Shown piece after piece: positions 1 through 11,689 of a stretch of DNA of 64,000 bases. The notes beneath the pieces are model-generated. The model made no database searches and was not told the origin of the DNA. It saw only the letters and a program-made list of their open reading frames with translations. The stretch lies in the NCBI GenBank assembly GCA_018398815.1, contig CM031601.1, positions 12,854,819 to 12,918,818 on the forward strand, read 5' to 3'. Within the stretch, counting starts at the first letter, position 1. Each line of letters starts with the position of its first letter. A program made the position numbers and the translations under genes. The stretch is from Conus ventricosus (Eukaryota > Mollusca > Gastropoda > Neogastropoda > Conidae).

Positions 1-482
1 TTTTCTTGGCTCTCTCCGACCCAGCCAAATCCACGAGATGAAATTTGGCAATACAGTGATCATTCCTATATGTCAAAATGAAGAAAAAAAAAGGCAACTT
101 CAATGGTTGTGTAAACAAGTATAAACAAAATCCACCAAAAGGCATACGTTAAGGAAAACTTTTTTTTTCCTTTTTTTTTTACAAATTTGTCTGAATGGCA
201 AACATACTTTAAACCACCATTTGAAGAGTACAATTGATAGTTTATTCAAATTTTATCCCTTAGATAAAGATCGGTGCATACTTTTGTTTCTATTTTTCTG
301 ACTGGTAAATCTAACATTTATCAAGATAACACATGGTTTGTCATGAAAATGTGATAAGCACAATGCTTTTGTTCTGTACAGAATATGATACTGAAACAGA
401 AATTCAGGTAAAATTTCTAATATCCATATGGAATCATAACTATATGCAGAAGAGGGATCAGACCTTTTTCTGTTTTCAAACT

Positions 483-557
<75 letters not shown>

Positions 558-1323
558 CCTCATCCAACCCCCCTCCTTTCCACCTACCCTACTGTCCATA
601 GAATCACTCACATGTCTTCCTTCTTGCTCTTTTCGATGTGAATTGTGAAAATGGCATGAGAGCGGCTGGAGGTGTCATTCATGGCAGTGGCACCAGTGGT
701 GCGTGACCGTGCACCTTGGGATAGGCACTGAAGTGTATCCTCCAGTGACCCTACCTCCACTTCTTTCAATCCTTTTATCTGTACACCACCACAACAAAAA
801 CATATTGTTCTGAGGTGTTTATAGTAATGCATTTGAGGATTAAACATTGTAATAATTTTTTTTTCTTCTGAATTAAAAAGGAAAATTTACATGAGTTAGT
901 GCTGTATAAAATCATCGTAATGGTTCCATAACGGAAGTACTGACATAATGAGGGAATTGAATCTATAACCTTTAAAGTTTGTTTCAGTTTCAATTTCCTC
1001 AAGATGTCACTGCATGCGGACTAGTCCATATACTCTGCATCACATCCGCTAAGTTTTTGAGACCACAGTGCGCATGATTTAAAGCTGAGATGTATTCATA
1101 TTACGAATGAATTAATGACTATGATGAGAGAATTTAAAGGGTCTCATGGCTACAACTTAACAGACATCTGACTCCGCATTAGCCTAATGCGCTAATTAGA
1201 CCTTAAGCAGATTTGCTGTGCCATTATTATCATTGTATATGTATGTTGAGTGTATACATGTGTACATGTATATGTGTGTGCATGGGTGTATGGGCACGGG
1301 CCCATGTGTGTGTGCCAGTGTAT

Positions 1324-1367
<44 letters not shown>

Positions 1368-1395
1368 TGCGTGCGTGCATGCGCGTGCGTATGCG

Positions 1396-1465
<70 letters not shown>

Positions 1466-4400
1466 GTGCGTGCGCATGTGTATGCGAGTGTGTGATCTGT
1501 GGGCATGTTTGAGCATGCTCCTGCAGGCATGCATCTGCGCATGTATATGTACATAAGACAATAAGATTTTAAGTGGCCAAGAAAACTGAACAATTATCTT
1601 ACCATTCTTACAGCTACAACAACAAGAATCCATAAAGAAAATCATTACTTTGTGCATTCATCCTAATTCTAACAGAACTTCAAGCTGTTCATGGTCACCG
1701 GGTCATCAGTCTTGTAAACTGAAGCTGGTTCCATTCTGATCAAGATCCACACCAAAGATTCCAAAGTTCATCTTTGTGTCACACTCTATTTTCCAACCAA
1801 AATTTCAAAAAATTAATTCAGCGCTTTTGCAAACATTTGCAATGATTTTGCTGAATGATCTTGAATTAATCTTTTTAATCTGTATCTTTCCAAAATTCAA
1901 TGGGTTTGTCCTAAACCCATTCCATTTTCTGAATATGTTTCATAAGACTAGATTCAGGAATTTTGCATTGTCCTGCTGAGAGACAAATATACAACTACAA
2001 GCAAACAAGCCAGTGGACACGGGTGAAACATTGACCTCCTTGGTGTAGGTTAGACCACACACCTGAGCAACATACTTTGAAAATAGAAAATTGAACTTCT
2101 TCAAAGCTAAAAAGCATGCATCTGAGACTGAGAAAAAACAACGAAACAAAACAAAACAAAAAGAACACTTGATTTAGAAATTACCTTGATTTCACCATTC
2201 GTTTCTTCTCGAATAGACAAAGGCTGCCTCTGTGATGGTAAGCACAAAAGGTCTAACAGGTCTTCATTGTAAATCTGGAATGGAAAAAAAAACCCACAAA
2301 AATTCAGCATGTCTGCAAATTAGGACCATTTTTGTGAGAAACAAAATTCAAATAAAAATATAGATTATAACCTATGAAATCAAATTTGAATGAAATCTAT
2401 CAATCGTTTGCCTACATTTATATAAATCACTTTTCATACATTTTTCCATGGAATTCTGGTAATCTGAAAACAATTAGTAATTTACCAGGGTTTCTTTTTT
2501 TTATGTCCTTTTCATAGAGCTATTCACTTTCTTTCTGAATCTTTCTATAGCTCAAATTTTATTCTCATACATGTTAATGTAGTATATTCACTCAGCACCT
2601 ATCAATTTTAGTATCCTTTATTTGTTTAAAGATATAACTCTGCAGCATTTCTAATTCATGATAAGATTTCACCCCTTACAATAGACCTGATGAGCTTCTC
2701 TTCAAGAGTATGTAGTTTGCATGTACGTGTGCGTGTGTGCATTGTGTGTTTGCAAGTCTGTCTGTGCATACATGCATACATGTGTGTTATAGGTGCGCAT
2801 ATATGCTAGTGCTTGCGCATATTTGTAAGTCCTTTACTAGATCTAAGATGCTAATTAACTTTCCTTTGTTCATGCTGCAGTAGTAACAGTAGTAGTAATA
2901 TACATGTATACATGTTGTATGTACTTTCAATCACAGGTGTAATCTTTCCTGTCTACAAATACCTTCTCAATGTAAACTCTGCAGTCTATAATTTATTTTT
3001 TCCTTTATTGTTTTAAAGCCATGTTTAGATACTTGCCTCAAGGTAGGAGACCGTCACTTTAAAAGTGTAATCATCCCTTTCTGCAATGCCATTGAAGAGG
3101 TCCCTGAGAATTCTGGGAATGATACCCATTGCTTCTTCATCCTGATTCAGTGAAGCTTCGTAACAGCCACCCATGGTGTATGTCTTCCCACTGCCTGTTT
3201 GTCCATAGGCCAACACTGTTGCATTGTATCCTGAGAGCAACACATCATGAAAATGGCAGTTGGTACAATGACATTTTCAGTTTGTAACTTCACAATACTG
3301 GTCTGTCTTTTTCTCTCATTTTAAATATAAGTAAATCACACAAAAGAGGGTGTTCATTTGCTTGTTTTTACTTAAATCTGTACATGGTGATCTGTTACAA
3401 ATGATGGATCTATTCTTCTCTAAGCAATGTCACTTTCCCTATTAAACAATTTGCCACTAATGTCAGTATCTGTCATATGCCCTATCCTGAGGTTCTTACT
3501 CTACATGACTGGTGAGTTGATTTTAACGTGGTGACAGCCCTGATGTGGCCCTTTGCGGTCGGCTGGGCTATAAGCAACATTATCTTATCTTATCTTATCT
3601 TACTCTACATCACAGAGCTTTTATTAGGTGATGTAGCATGAGATAAGAATGACATCTGCCTTTTCTTTATAAGCTTTGACCTAAAAAAAGAAGTAAAGTC
3701 CACTAAAGACCATGCATCTGTGTCAGTGTTCCCTGTCAGGGATGAACTAAAGACGATTGATCCACTGGTGTTGTTTCAAGATCTCTTCAAGTAAAATTAA
3801 GGTTTAAATTCATTGAAAGACTCTTCTAGTGTGGTCAGTCTTTCATTTTTGACAATTTAAATATAATGATCCTGGATACATTTACTCCAAATGACCTAAA
3901 CTCTTTGTTCTCATGTGAACTGGCCTTCATCGTTTTCCACTGTCTTTTCCTCTACAGCTTCTGTACATATCAGGGGAAAACCCCCCAGTATATTTCATGG
4001 ATACAAAGATAATTAGATATTCAGTTTTCTTCTTTAGTAAATAATAACTTATGGGACTGAAAATCTTTCAAGATTTGTTGACAAATTAATTAAACACTCA
4101 TCACAAGTATGTCCCTTTCCTTGAGCTAGGGCTATGTACATCCATCAGCAGTTAAGAAAAGGAACAATATCTTCCTTAGACTACACATCCTATTGCCTCA
4201 ATTCACTTACAGAGGTGTCTTTTAATACTCATATATAAAAAAAATCTGCAATGACAGATTGTGAGACTAATTCTTAGTGAGTCCACCACATTTACAAGAC
4301 AAAATACAACGCATTTCAACCTCTTAGGTCTTCTTCTGACAAGAAAATAACTTGAAACTAATTGCAAAGACAGAACAATCATCGTAAATGTTCAGGACTC

Positions 4401-4634
4401 TCTTACCTCTGAAGGTGCTCTTCACAAGTTTCTGGCTGCCTTCTCATAGACATCCTGCTGGTTTTGATTTGGGGAGAACACATGGTCAAATGTGAAGGCT
4501 TTGTCCTTGCCAAGAATGACCTGTGGCTCATCAGAGTTGTACCACAGGCATGTCTGACAGCCTTCATTTTCTTCTCTGGGGATGAGAGGGCGAGCTCTCA
4601 ATGCAACTCGCACTGGAATTACTTTCCCTGACAT
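1..4634 (-). CDS. KIF4: KIF4-like chromokinesin, N-terminal motor domain exons 1-5 (partial)
   Basis: Kinesin-4 plus-end-directed microtubule motor; KIF4 proteins act on spindle midzone and chromosome arms (family knowledge). Exons read on the minus strand: 4634-4407 (ATG at 4634; start reads [20 protein letters not shown]), 3230-3037, 2274-2185, 778-612, and 65-1 running off the window. Exon 2 carries the P-loop GQTGSGKT, exon 4 switch I SSRSHAIF, exon 5 switch II DLAGSE. Splice phases agree across all four introns (1, 0, 0, 2). The EGCQTCL segment and the absence of KIF21- or KIF7-type N-terminal signatures favour KIF4. Exon 1 is one base short near 4423 (an expected valine codon is reduced), which gives a stop before the donor; the phase is restored if one base was lost, so a sequencing slip is likely. 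Intron 2 uses a GC donor. The stalk and tail lie outside the window. Confidence 0.93.
485..555. repeat. (GA)n microsatellite in kinesin intron 4
   Basis: About 71 bp of pure GA dinucleotide. Open frames through it encode only Ser-Leu or Arg-Glu repeats and are not genes. Confidence 0.97.
1327..1475. repeat. (GT)n microsatellites in kinesin intron 3
   Basis: Two long GT tracts (about 1327-1364 and 1398-1460) separated by GTGC-rich sequence; the flanks are purine-pyrimidine alternating and could adopt Z-DNA. Frames through it are Cys-Val or His-Thr repeats. Confidence 0.97.
2275..3036 (-). other. GC-AG intron 2 of the kinesin gene
   Basis: On the minus strand exon 2 ends GAG at 3037 and the intron opens GCAAGT (3036-3031) instead of GTAAGT; the acceptor TTCCAG ends at 2275. 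The joined residues (SYLE then [10 protein letters not shown]) match the uninterrupted kinesin motor consensus, so the non-canonical donor is well supported. AG|GCAAGT is the usual form of GC-AG introns. Confidence 0.85.
3520..3602 (+). repeat. Retroposon 3' end with (ATCTT)n tail in kinesin intron 1
   Basis: A short unique stretch containing GCCCTGATGTGGCCC and GGTCGGCTGGGCTATAAGCA runs into a tandem ATCTT pentamer tail (3578-3601). This layout is typical of SINE or LINE 3' ends in invertebrates. No body with recognised promoter boxes or coding was identified upstream, so it is probably a truncated copy. Confidence 0.55.
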
Positions 4635-4903
4635 TGCTGCACAGGACAATATATTTCTTTGCTGATTAAAAAAAAAAGGGCACCTGCCATAAACAGCAAT
4701 CACAACTGATGAAAACTTTACTTAATATGGCGTGCATGTGAGTGGGTGAGTTTTGTGTGTGTCTCCAGTGTCTGTCAGTGTGTGTACACACCCGCTAACA
4801 TTGGAGATAACCGCACAATGATGGAGCTTGGACCATTTCTTTACCGAGGAGGTTCAAGTCCTTGATGGTGTGAAACTTCTCTGTGGCTGTAGCTTTATAT
4901 ATG

Positions 4904-5103
<200 letters not shown>

Positions 5104-5820
5104 GCGTGCACTTCTTTCTGTCAAAATACTGAAGTGATTTATTGTTCTGAAATCTAAGGCATTTAGAAACATTCTTTTTATTCATTACAACCAAACTGTC
5201 TATAATATTTATGGAAAGAACTGTAACTAGTGTAACATGTGTATGCTGGGTGTATTGTATGCCCTCTCAGTCTTTGTTTAACTGCATGTGGCTTTATTTG
5301 ACATTATATTTGGCTACTTTCTGCTTCCCTTGTTTTTCTTCCTTTCTTTCTTTTTTTTTTTCCAAACTGGAATAGACATAGTGAGAAACACACTGGAGAA
5401 AAGCCCGAGATGAGAAGTCTAGAAAGCCGGCGTCCCCATTTAAACTCAGTTTTTGCCTCAGGCTTAAATTAACTTGTGTTCGTGCACAAAACGCAAACGT
5501 GTAAACACAAAGCGGTATGCGAGCCATGCCGTGCTACACAATACAGGGTTTGGCCCCGAGCTAGATGTAAACGCGACTACTATGACCAAGTCTGCGTCAC
5601 TGTGACTGACTGTTCAGTGTCTACTCAATAAAGTGATATACTGACAGTGTCACTGCCAGTCACAACGAGCGATCCGATCCACCAAAAAAAAAAAGAAGAA
5701 AAAAAAAGGTAACCCACAGCATCCTCAAATTATTTGTCTGACTTTATTCAGGTTTAAAAGGCTGTGCCAGTCCGGTCGGTTGAAAGTGACGGTCGGCAAT
5801 AGCCATAGCATTAATACAAG

Positions 5821-6141
5821 AGAGAGAGAGGGAGGGAGAGCTAGAGAAGTAGAGAGAGATAGAGAGAGAGAGAGAGAGGCACATACTCATGCACCTCCAA
5901 ACACACACGCACACAGACACACACACCCACACCCATCAAATACCTTTAGTAGAGAAATAGAGAGAGAGAGAGAGGGAGAGCGGGAAAGAGAGAGAGGGAA
6001 AGAGACTGTGAGAGAGAGAGAGAGAGAGGGGGGCAGGGGCAGAAGAGATGGGAAGAAAGGGAGAGAGAGAGAGAGAGAGAGAGGGAGAGGGGGGACGAGA
6101 AAGAACACAGTGGAGAGAGAGAGAAGAGAGAGAGAGAGAAG

Positions 6142-6179
<38 letters not shown>

Positions 6180-6190
6180 AGAGAGAAGAG
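5821..6190. repeat. Imperfect GA-rich microsatellite region
   Basis: About 370 bp of interrupted GA/GGA repeats with a short CA stretch near 5890-5930. The Arg-Glu or Ser-Leu frames through it are not considered genes. Confidence 0.95.
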
Positions 6191-6382
6191 ACACATGTAT
6201 ATGATAACATTACTGTCTATACCCCCCCCTCCGATTCCATAAGTGAATATACCCCCCCCCCCCCCCCCTCCGGTCCATAAGTGAATAAACAGCTCACTCT
6301 CACGAATCCTGAAGTCTAGAGGTAGTAAGTTAATGACATCTTTACATTCTGTAAATTGCAAACACTCCTGCTCCATAATGCC

Positions 6383-7690
6383 ATGAAAGAAACAGAAACA
6401 CATGCCAGTCAAGTGCCATGCGGCATCTGCAGCGAGGACACCGAAGACGATCGTCGCAGCATTGAATGTGAGGTCAGTGTCATTTACTGAAGTCTAGTGT
6501 GTAAGTTAAGTTACTACGAAATTAATGATGATTAATAATATTTGATGATGATGATAATGATGATGGTGCTTGCTATCATCTTGTGCGGTATTAAATTTTT
6601 TTTTTTTCACTTTTCATACTTGCAGACCTGTGTGACTTGGTATCACAAGCGATGTCTGCAAATACCCGAGGACCTATGGCAGAAGTGGACGCAGATAGAG
6701 GAAACAAGGTTCAAACTTGGCAGACCAAGTTCTGCAGGTCGCTGATCTGGTTAACACTCATGGGGATTTTGTAAGAAACATAAACTTTCGAGTCATCAAT
6801 AATCAATGTCCCCCTCCATCATCTTGTTTTTGGATGAGCAGCTGGCTGACATACGGGAACTTTGCTCTGGGTCGAGAGTTGTCTTGGGCATAGATAAGAC
6901 ATACAATCTTGGGGAGCTGCTGGTGACGGCGATGAATTATAAGCACACGGGACTCCTTCGCGAAATTGCAATGAGTCACCGATCATCATCGGCCGATCTT
7001 TTGCATGCCCATTCGACTTTTGAGGCGTTTTATCATTTTTTTCCACCCTAGCAGCAAGATTGGACATTTTCAACAACACCGATGGTGTTTGGATCTGACG
7101 ATGAAAAGTCGATCACAAAAGCAATTCAGTGTGCTTTTCCATACTCCAGCCTGGCATTGTGCACACTCCATCGAAGAAAAATGTTGCCAGACGCTTGAAG
7201 GACAAAGTTGGCGTTGCTTCCAGACAGAGGAACCTACTGATTAACCAACTCTTTGGAGCTGAAGGCTATCAAACTCATCGGACGAAGTCACGTTTGATGT
7301 AAGATTGGAAAACCTGACAATGATGTGGCCTGAACAAGACACGCGCTATCTCAACAGGATAGCGCAACAAATCTTGACCATGTCTAAAGCTCCACTGGAA
7401 TGGCAGCTACAAACAGTGGACCAACAACATGCAGCGTCTCTCAACCATACGCTAAAGCACATGGTTGAGTGGAAACCAAGAGAGCTCCCTGACCTGATCA
7501 ACTAAGCTGAGAACACTGGCCAAGGCTCAACAAGTGGAAGTAGCACGCGCCATCATTGGCCGTGGCGAGTTTCAACTGGCTCCACACAACGCGCACAAAC
7601 AGCTGCAGAAACGTTTTGGGTAAGCCATGACAGAATTCGAAAAACCAAACACATTACCAATCTAAAACAAGCTGTCGGCCCCCGGGTTTT
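6383..7690 (+). pseudogene. PHD-finger-like / MULE-type transposase gene, broken
   Basis: Candidate exon 1 (6383-6472, ATG at 6383) supplies CGIC and IECE, followed by donor GAG|GTCAGT. An acceptor TTGCAG ends at 6625 and exon 2 continues TCVTWYHKRCLQIP. Together these give the C-x2-C, C-x2-C and H-x2-C spacing of a PHD zinc finger; the last Cys pair was not found. Downstream segments match the MULE transposase core: LGIDKTYNLG (Asp codon at 6893), GSDDEKS (7091-7111) with CTLH after it, and later LAKAQQVEVARAIIGRGEFQ. The order and spacing agree with the DDE core of Mutator-like transposases. At least four frameshifts or stops interrupt it, and quality collapses after 7690. It could be a dead transposon copy or a domesticated gene with sequencing indels. 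Confidence 0.68.
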
Positions 7691-8489
7691 TGTACAGAGG
7701 GAGTTTATCATGCTTCCCCTGTCCCGGACACCTTTTTAAAAAAGAAAACCCCGGCCCAGAGGAAACGGGAAAAAGACAGAAAAAGAAAACCACAGCAAAA
7801 AGGATTTAAAAGGGAAAAGGAGTTTTTCCCTGACCCTGTGCCGAAGACCCCTTTTTCCCTTGGGGCTTTTGGGCTTTTTGGTTTCATTTTTTTACAAAAC
7901 TTTGTCATACCCTGACGATAGGAAAATGGTTTGGGTTTTAAACCCTTTTTTTTTTTTCTGAAAAAAGCCCGATGTTGTTTGAAGGCACTTTATAATCTGA
8001 AATGCTGGTTTTTTTTTTTTCGTATAGCTTTGTCAAGATCGTTGATTGGGTTGGCTAAGACTTTTGGAGGGGACATGTTTTTACCAAAAAATTGGGGGTT
8101 ACCTTTTCTTTTTTAATGAAAATGTTTTAAAGTTATTTAAAGGTTATTGAAGACCCCCGGTTTTGTTTTAAAATTTTATTTACCCCTCCCTCACTCACAC
8201 ACCACCCCCAAAAACACCCACACAACCCCAAAACCCACCACCCCGATTGCGGGGTGCTGCAACAATCCTTTTTTTTTTACGTGACCTCATAGATTTTCTT
8301 TTGCAACCCCCCAAACCAAAAAGGGGCCCGGGGCCATTTTGGGTTTTCCCCAAGGACGATGCCTATCTTTGGGGTTTTTTTTTTTCCCCCCCAAAAAAGA
8401 CTTTGTGCCCCCACCCCCCTGTTTCTTTTCCCCCCCCCCCCCCTTCTTAAGTAACTTCTATCATTTTTTTAAAAACCCCCGGGGCACCC

Positions 8490-8830
8490 CTTTTGCCCCC
8501 TTTGGGTTTCCCCTCCTTTCTCTCTCTCTCGTACCCCCTCCCCCACCACCTTTCCCTCCCCCCCCCCTTTTCCCCCCCCCTCTCAGCCCGTCTTTCCCCA
8601 AATATTTCCGGGGGCCCCAGGGACCCTCCCTTTTCCTCCATCCTTCCCCGTTTTCCCCCAACCCCTTTTTCTCTCTTCCTTTCTCCCTTCCCTCTTGCTC
8701 CCCCTCTCCCTTTCTTTTCCCCTGGGGGCCTCCCTCTCCACTACTCTCTCTCCTCCATCTCTCTCTTTTATCTCACCCATTTCTCTCTTTTCCTCTCTCC
8801 CTTTCCCCTCTCTCTTCCTTCCCCCCATTT
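8490..8830. repeat. CT-rich low-complexity tract
   Basis: Pyrimidine-only runs on the plus strand, probably a degraded TC microsatellite; frames through it are Ser/Pro/Leu-rich and not genes. Confidence 0.85.
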
Positions 8831-8894
8831 CGAATATGCTTACATATGTTTAAAGAGTGTGGGTTTTGGATCGCTTAAAGGGATACTGTCTGTG

Positions 8895-9310
8895 CGAATG
8901 TGTGTGTGTTTTTGTGGTGTGTGGTTTTCGCGGTGTTTTTTTGGCGATGAAAGTGTTTTTATTTGGGTATGTGTTTAAAGTTTCCAAGGTTGATGCAGTG
9001 GGATTTGTGGGGATTGTTGTGCATGGTTGGGTGTGTGTGGGTGTGTGTGTTGTTGTGTGGTGTGGCAATGGGAAATTTTTTGATGCTGGGGTTTTGGGAA
9101 AAATCGCCAGGGTTTATGCAGGTGTGTGTGTGTGTGTTTTTTTGTGTGTGTGTGTGCCGGGCTGGTGCGGTGTTTTTGTGGGTGGGGTGGTTGTGGGGTT
9201 GTGTGTTGGGGGGGGGGGGGGGGGGGGGGGGGGGTGGGGGTGTGGGGTGTGGTTTTGTGTGGGTGTGTGTGTGGGGGGGGTGGGTGTGTGGGGTGCGTGT
9301 GGGCGGGTGT
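8895..9310. repeat. GT-rich tract with 27-base poly-G
   Basis: Interrupted GT repeats with an uninterrupted run of G at 9208-9234. Likely a degraded GT microsatellite. Confidence 0.85.
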
Positions 9311-11689
9311 GTGTGAGCACACCCACATGTTTTCCAATGCCTCTCAAACGAATGTTCGTTTCAAGTGGTTTTTAATTTTTTTTGGAAAATGAAATTTACT
9401 TCGTTTATGTTTACAGGGGCTTTGGGTGTCTGTGGGGTGTGCCTGTTCAGTTTGGGAAATTTTAGCCTGAAGAAGGTTGTAATAAACCCAAAAATTTGGG
9501 GGTTGGACAACGGGGTTACCGGGTTTTTCTTGTTTTAGTTTAAATTTACATTTAAAATTTAATAAAAAATGGTTTAAAATACACCCCGTTTCTATTTAAA
9601 ACCCCAAAAAAACTTCATGGAGCTATATTAAAGGGGCATCAGGAGGGAAAATATTTCACTTTTTGTTTTTTAATTACTCAAAAAGTAACCTTGGGTCTTC
9701 TTTTATATTTAGCAATTTATTACACAAAGTACAAAGGTTTCAAATGTATTTTTTTTTTGGGTTTTTTTTTCCAAAAAAGGTTTTGGGAAAAAGCAGTTTG
9801 TAGTACAAAAGTGAGAAAAAAATGGAGGGGAAAAAAAAAATTTCATTGCACCAGTCAATAATTTAATGCCTTTTGCAAAGGGAAAAAGTTTTTAAATTTA
9901 AAATTTATCATTTAAAAAAAAGGAAAAACCCTTTTTCTATTTTGTGTGTCTGAACAATTTCCACCCTGAAAAGAAAATTGTATGCCAGATAAGAAACTTG
10001 TATACATGCCCAAAAAAATTAGGGAGAACGGGAACCTTTTTACCAAAAATTCCCTGTAAAAAAATTTCACATTTTTTTACTATATGCCCGGTCAAAATGA
10101 GAAGTTTCAAAAAGTAGGGGAGCAAAAAGGGGGACAAGTCATCGCGGCCCAAGTATTGTGGGTATTTGTGTTTTTATTTAGTGAGATTTAAAACGAAAGG
10201 GTTTAAAGTTTAAAAAAAATTTTATTCTGGAGTAAAGATGAAAATACTTTTTTTTTTTTGATTTAAAGAAGAAAGGGGACTTTTTTTTTAATAAAAAAAT
10301 TTAAAAATTGGTGGGGAAAAGTCATTAAAAAAAACTTTTGGGTGACATTATTTTTTACCACACTGGTTTAAAAAGGGTTTCTTGTCTCCGATCCCCGCCG
10401 ACCTCCCTTTCAAACCGGGGGGCCGGGCCAGTCTTGAATAAAAATCATCTGTGGTTTGGGGATCAGAACCCCCATGGGCATTGGATGTGCTTTCTATCCC
10501 TACTTGTGAAGTAAAAAAATTATTTGACCCAAAGGGGGGAGGGCGGTAAAGTGGGGAGGGGGAGGGGGTCCTTACTCCTTTCTTCCCCCGGAAAAACCCC
10601 AAACAACCCAAAAAGTTTCGTTTCAAACGGCCCCCGGGAAATTTCGTCCCCCAAAATTTAAAGTTTACCAGGTTTTTTTTTGGGGGCAAAAAATAACCCC
10701 CCCTTGTTTTTCGGTTTATCGGGGTTTTTGTTCCTACCTATTTCATTTTGATCCCCAAAATAGTTTCAGGGGGGGGAGGGTTTTCTGTTTTTTGGGCCTC
10801 GAAGTTTTCAAACAGCTGGGGTTTTGGTCTTTTTTGGGTTTTTCCCCGAAGTTTTTCAAAAAAGGGTGGGGTTTGGGTGCCAATCTTTCCCGAGATCTTT
10901 TTAAATCTGGGGGCCCCATCAGATCAAGAATTTAATATATTTTGGAATTTTTAAAAAAATTTGCTTTCCCTTTAAAAAAAATATGAAATTTTAAAAAAAC
11001 GGGGCCCCTTCAAACGTTTTGAAAAAGCGTGCATGCCAAAAAAGATATTGATTGGGGTTATTTTATATTTAAAATTTAAACCCCCCTTTTCATAGGTTTG
11101 ACCCTGAATAAACTGTAAAAAGTTGTGGTCACATCCCTAATTACGATTTTTGGGATTAAACCTTTTTAAATCCTTGTCACGTTTTTGAGACCTTCCATTT
11201 AAAATTTTAATAAGCATTTTTTGGTTTTAATTGGGTAACTGACCGAAAAAAAATGGGGAAAAGAATGAAAATTTTTCAAGGGAAAAGGGGTTTTGGTTTA
11301 TTTGTTTAAGGGGGTGGACAAAAAGGGGCATATTTGGTTTTCATCTACAAGAGCCCGTGGTACGTAGAAAATGAAAATTTTTGAAAAGGGAAATTTAAAA
11401 AAAACTTTTGACTTGGGGTGCATTTAATTGGGGGTTTTTAACTTTCCCCATAGACTGGGGAAAAGGGGGGGGGCTGGTGAGAGAGAAAGGAATTTTTCGA
11501 AAACTTTTGAGATGCTTTTTGACGCAAGTATGGGCACAACCCCAAATAGAAGAAAGAAGGGCAGAAAAACAAAAATTCTTGGGGTTGGGATCGTTAATAA
11601 TGAAACCCTTTTTTCAGAATCCCCCTGGGGGGGCCGGGGGGTGCTATGGGGGGTGGCCAAATTTTAGAAAAACCCGTCCCTGCCAGTTC

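Larger units (their letters stand above)
7691..11689. other. Low-quality, homopolymer-rich region without recognised genes
   Basis: From about 7690 the sequence becomes dominated by short runs of T, G, A or C, unlike the sequence before it. It includes a CT-rich tract (8490-8830), a GT-rich tract (8895-9310) and AT-rich stretches (9500-11400). No frame resembles a known protein. Nothing can be assigned with confidence. Confidence 0.8.

Noticed and set aside
417..641. Open frames across the GA repeat (Arg-Glu or Ser-Leu polymers)
   Set aside because: Produced by the dinucleotide repeat; no non-repetitive coding signal.
1192..1657. Frames of Cys-Val or His-Thr repeats
   Set aside because: GT/CA microsatellite in a kinesin intron.
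4635..4703. Upstream in-frame ATG at 4703 as the kinesin start
   Set aside because: The ATG at 4634 gives the usual short KIF4 N-terminus directly before IPVRVALR; the extra 23 codons have no family support.
8339..8978. Pro/Ser/Phe-rich frames
   Set aside because: Come from degraded CT-rich sequence; no family similarity.
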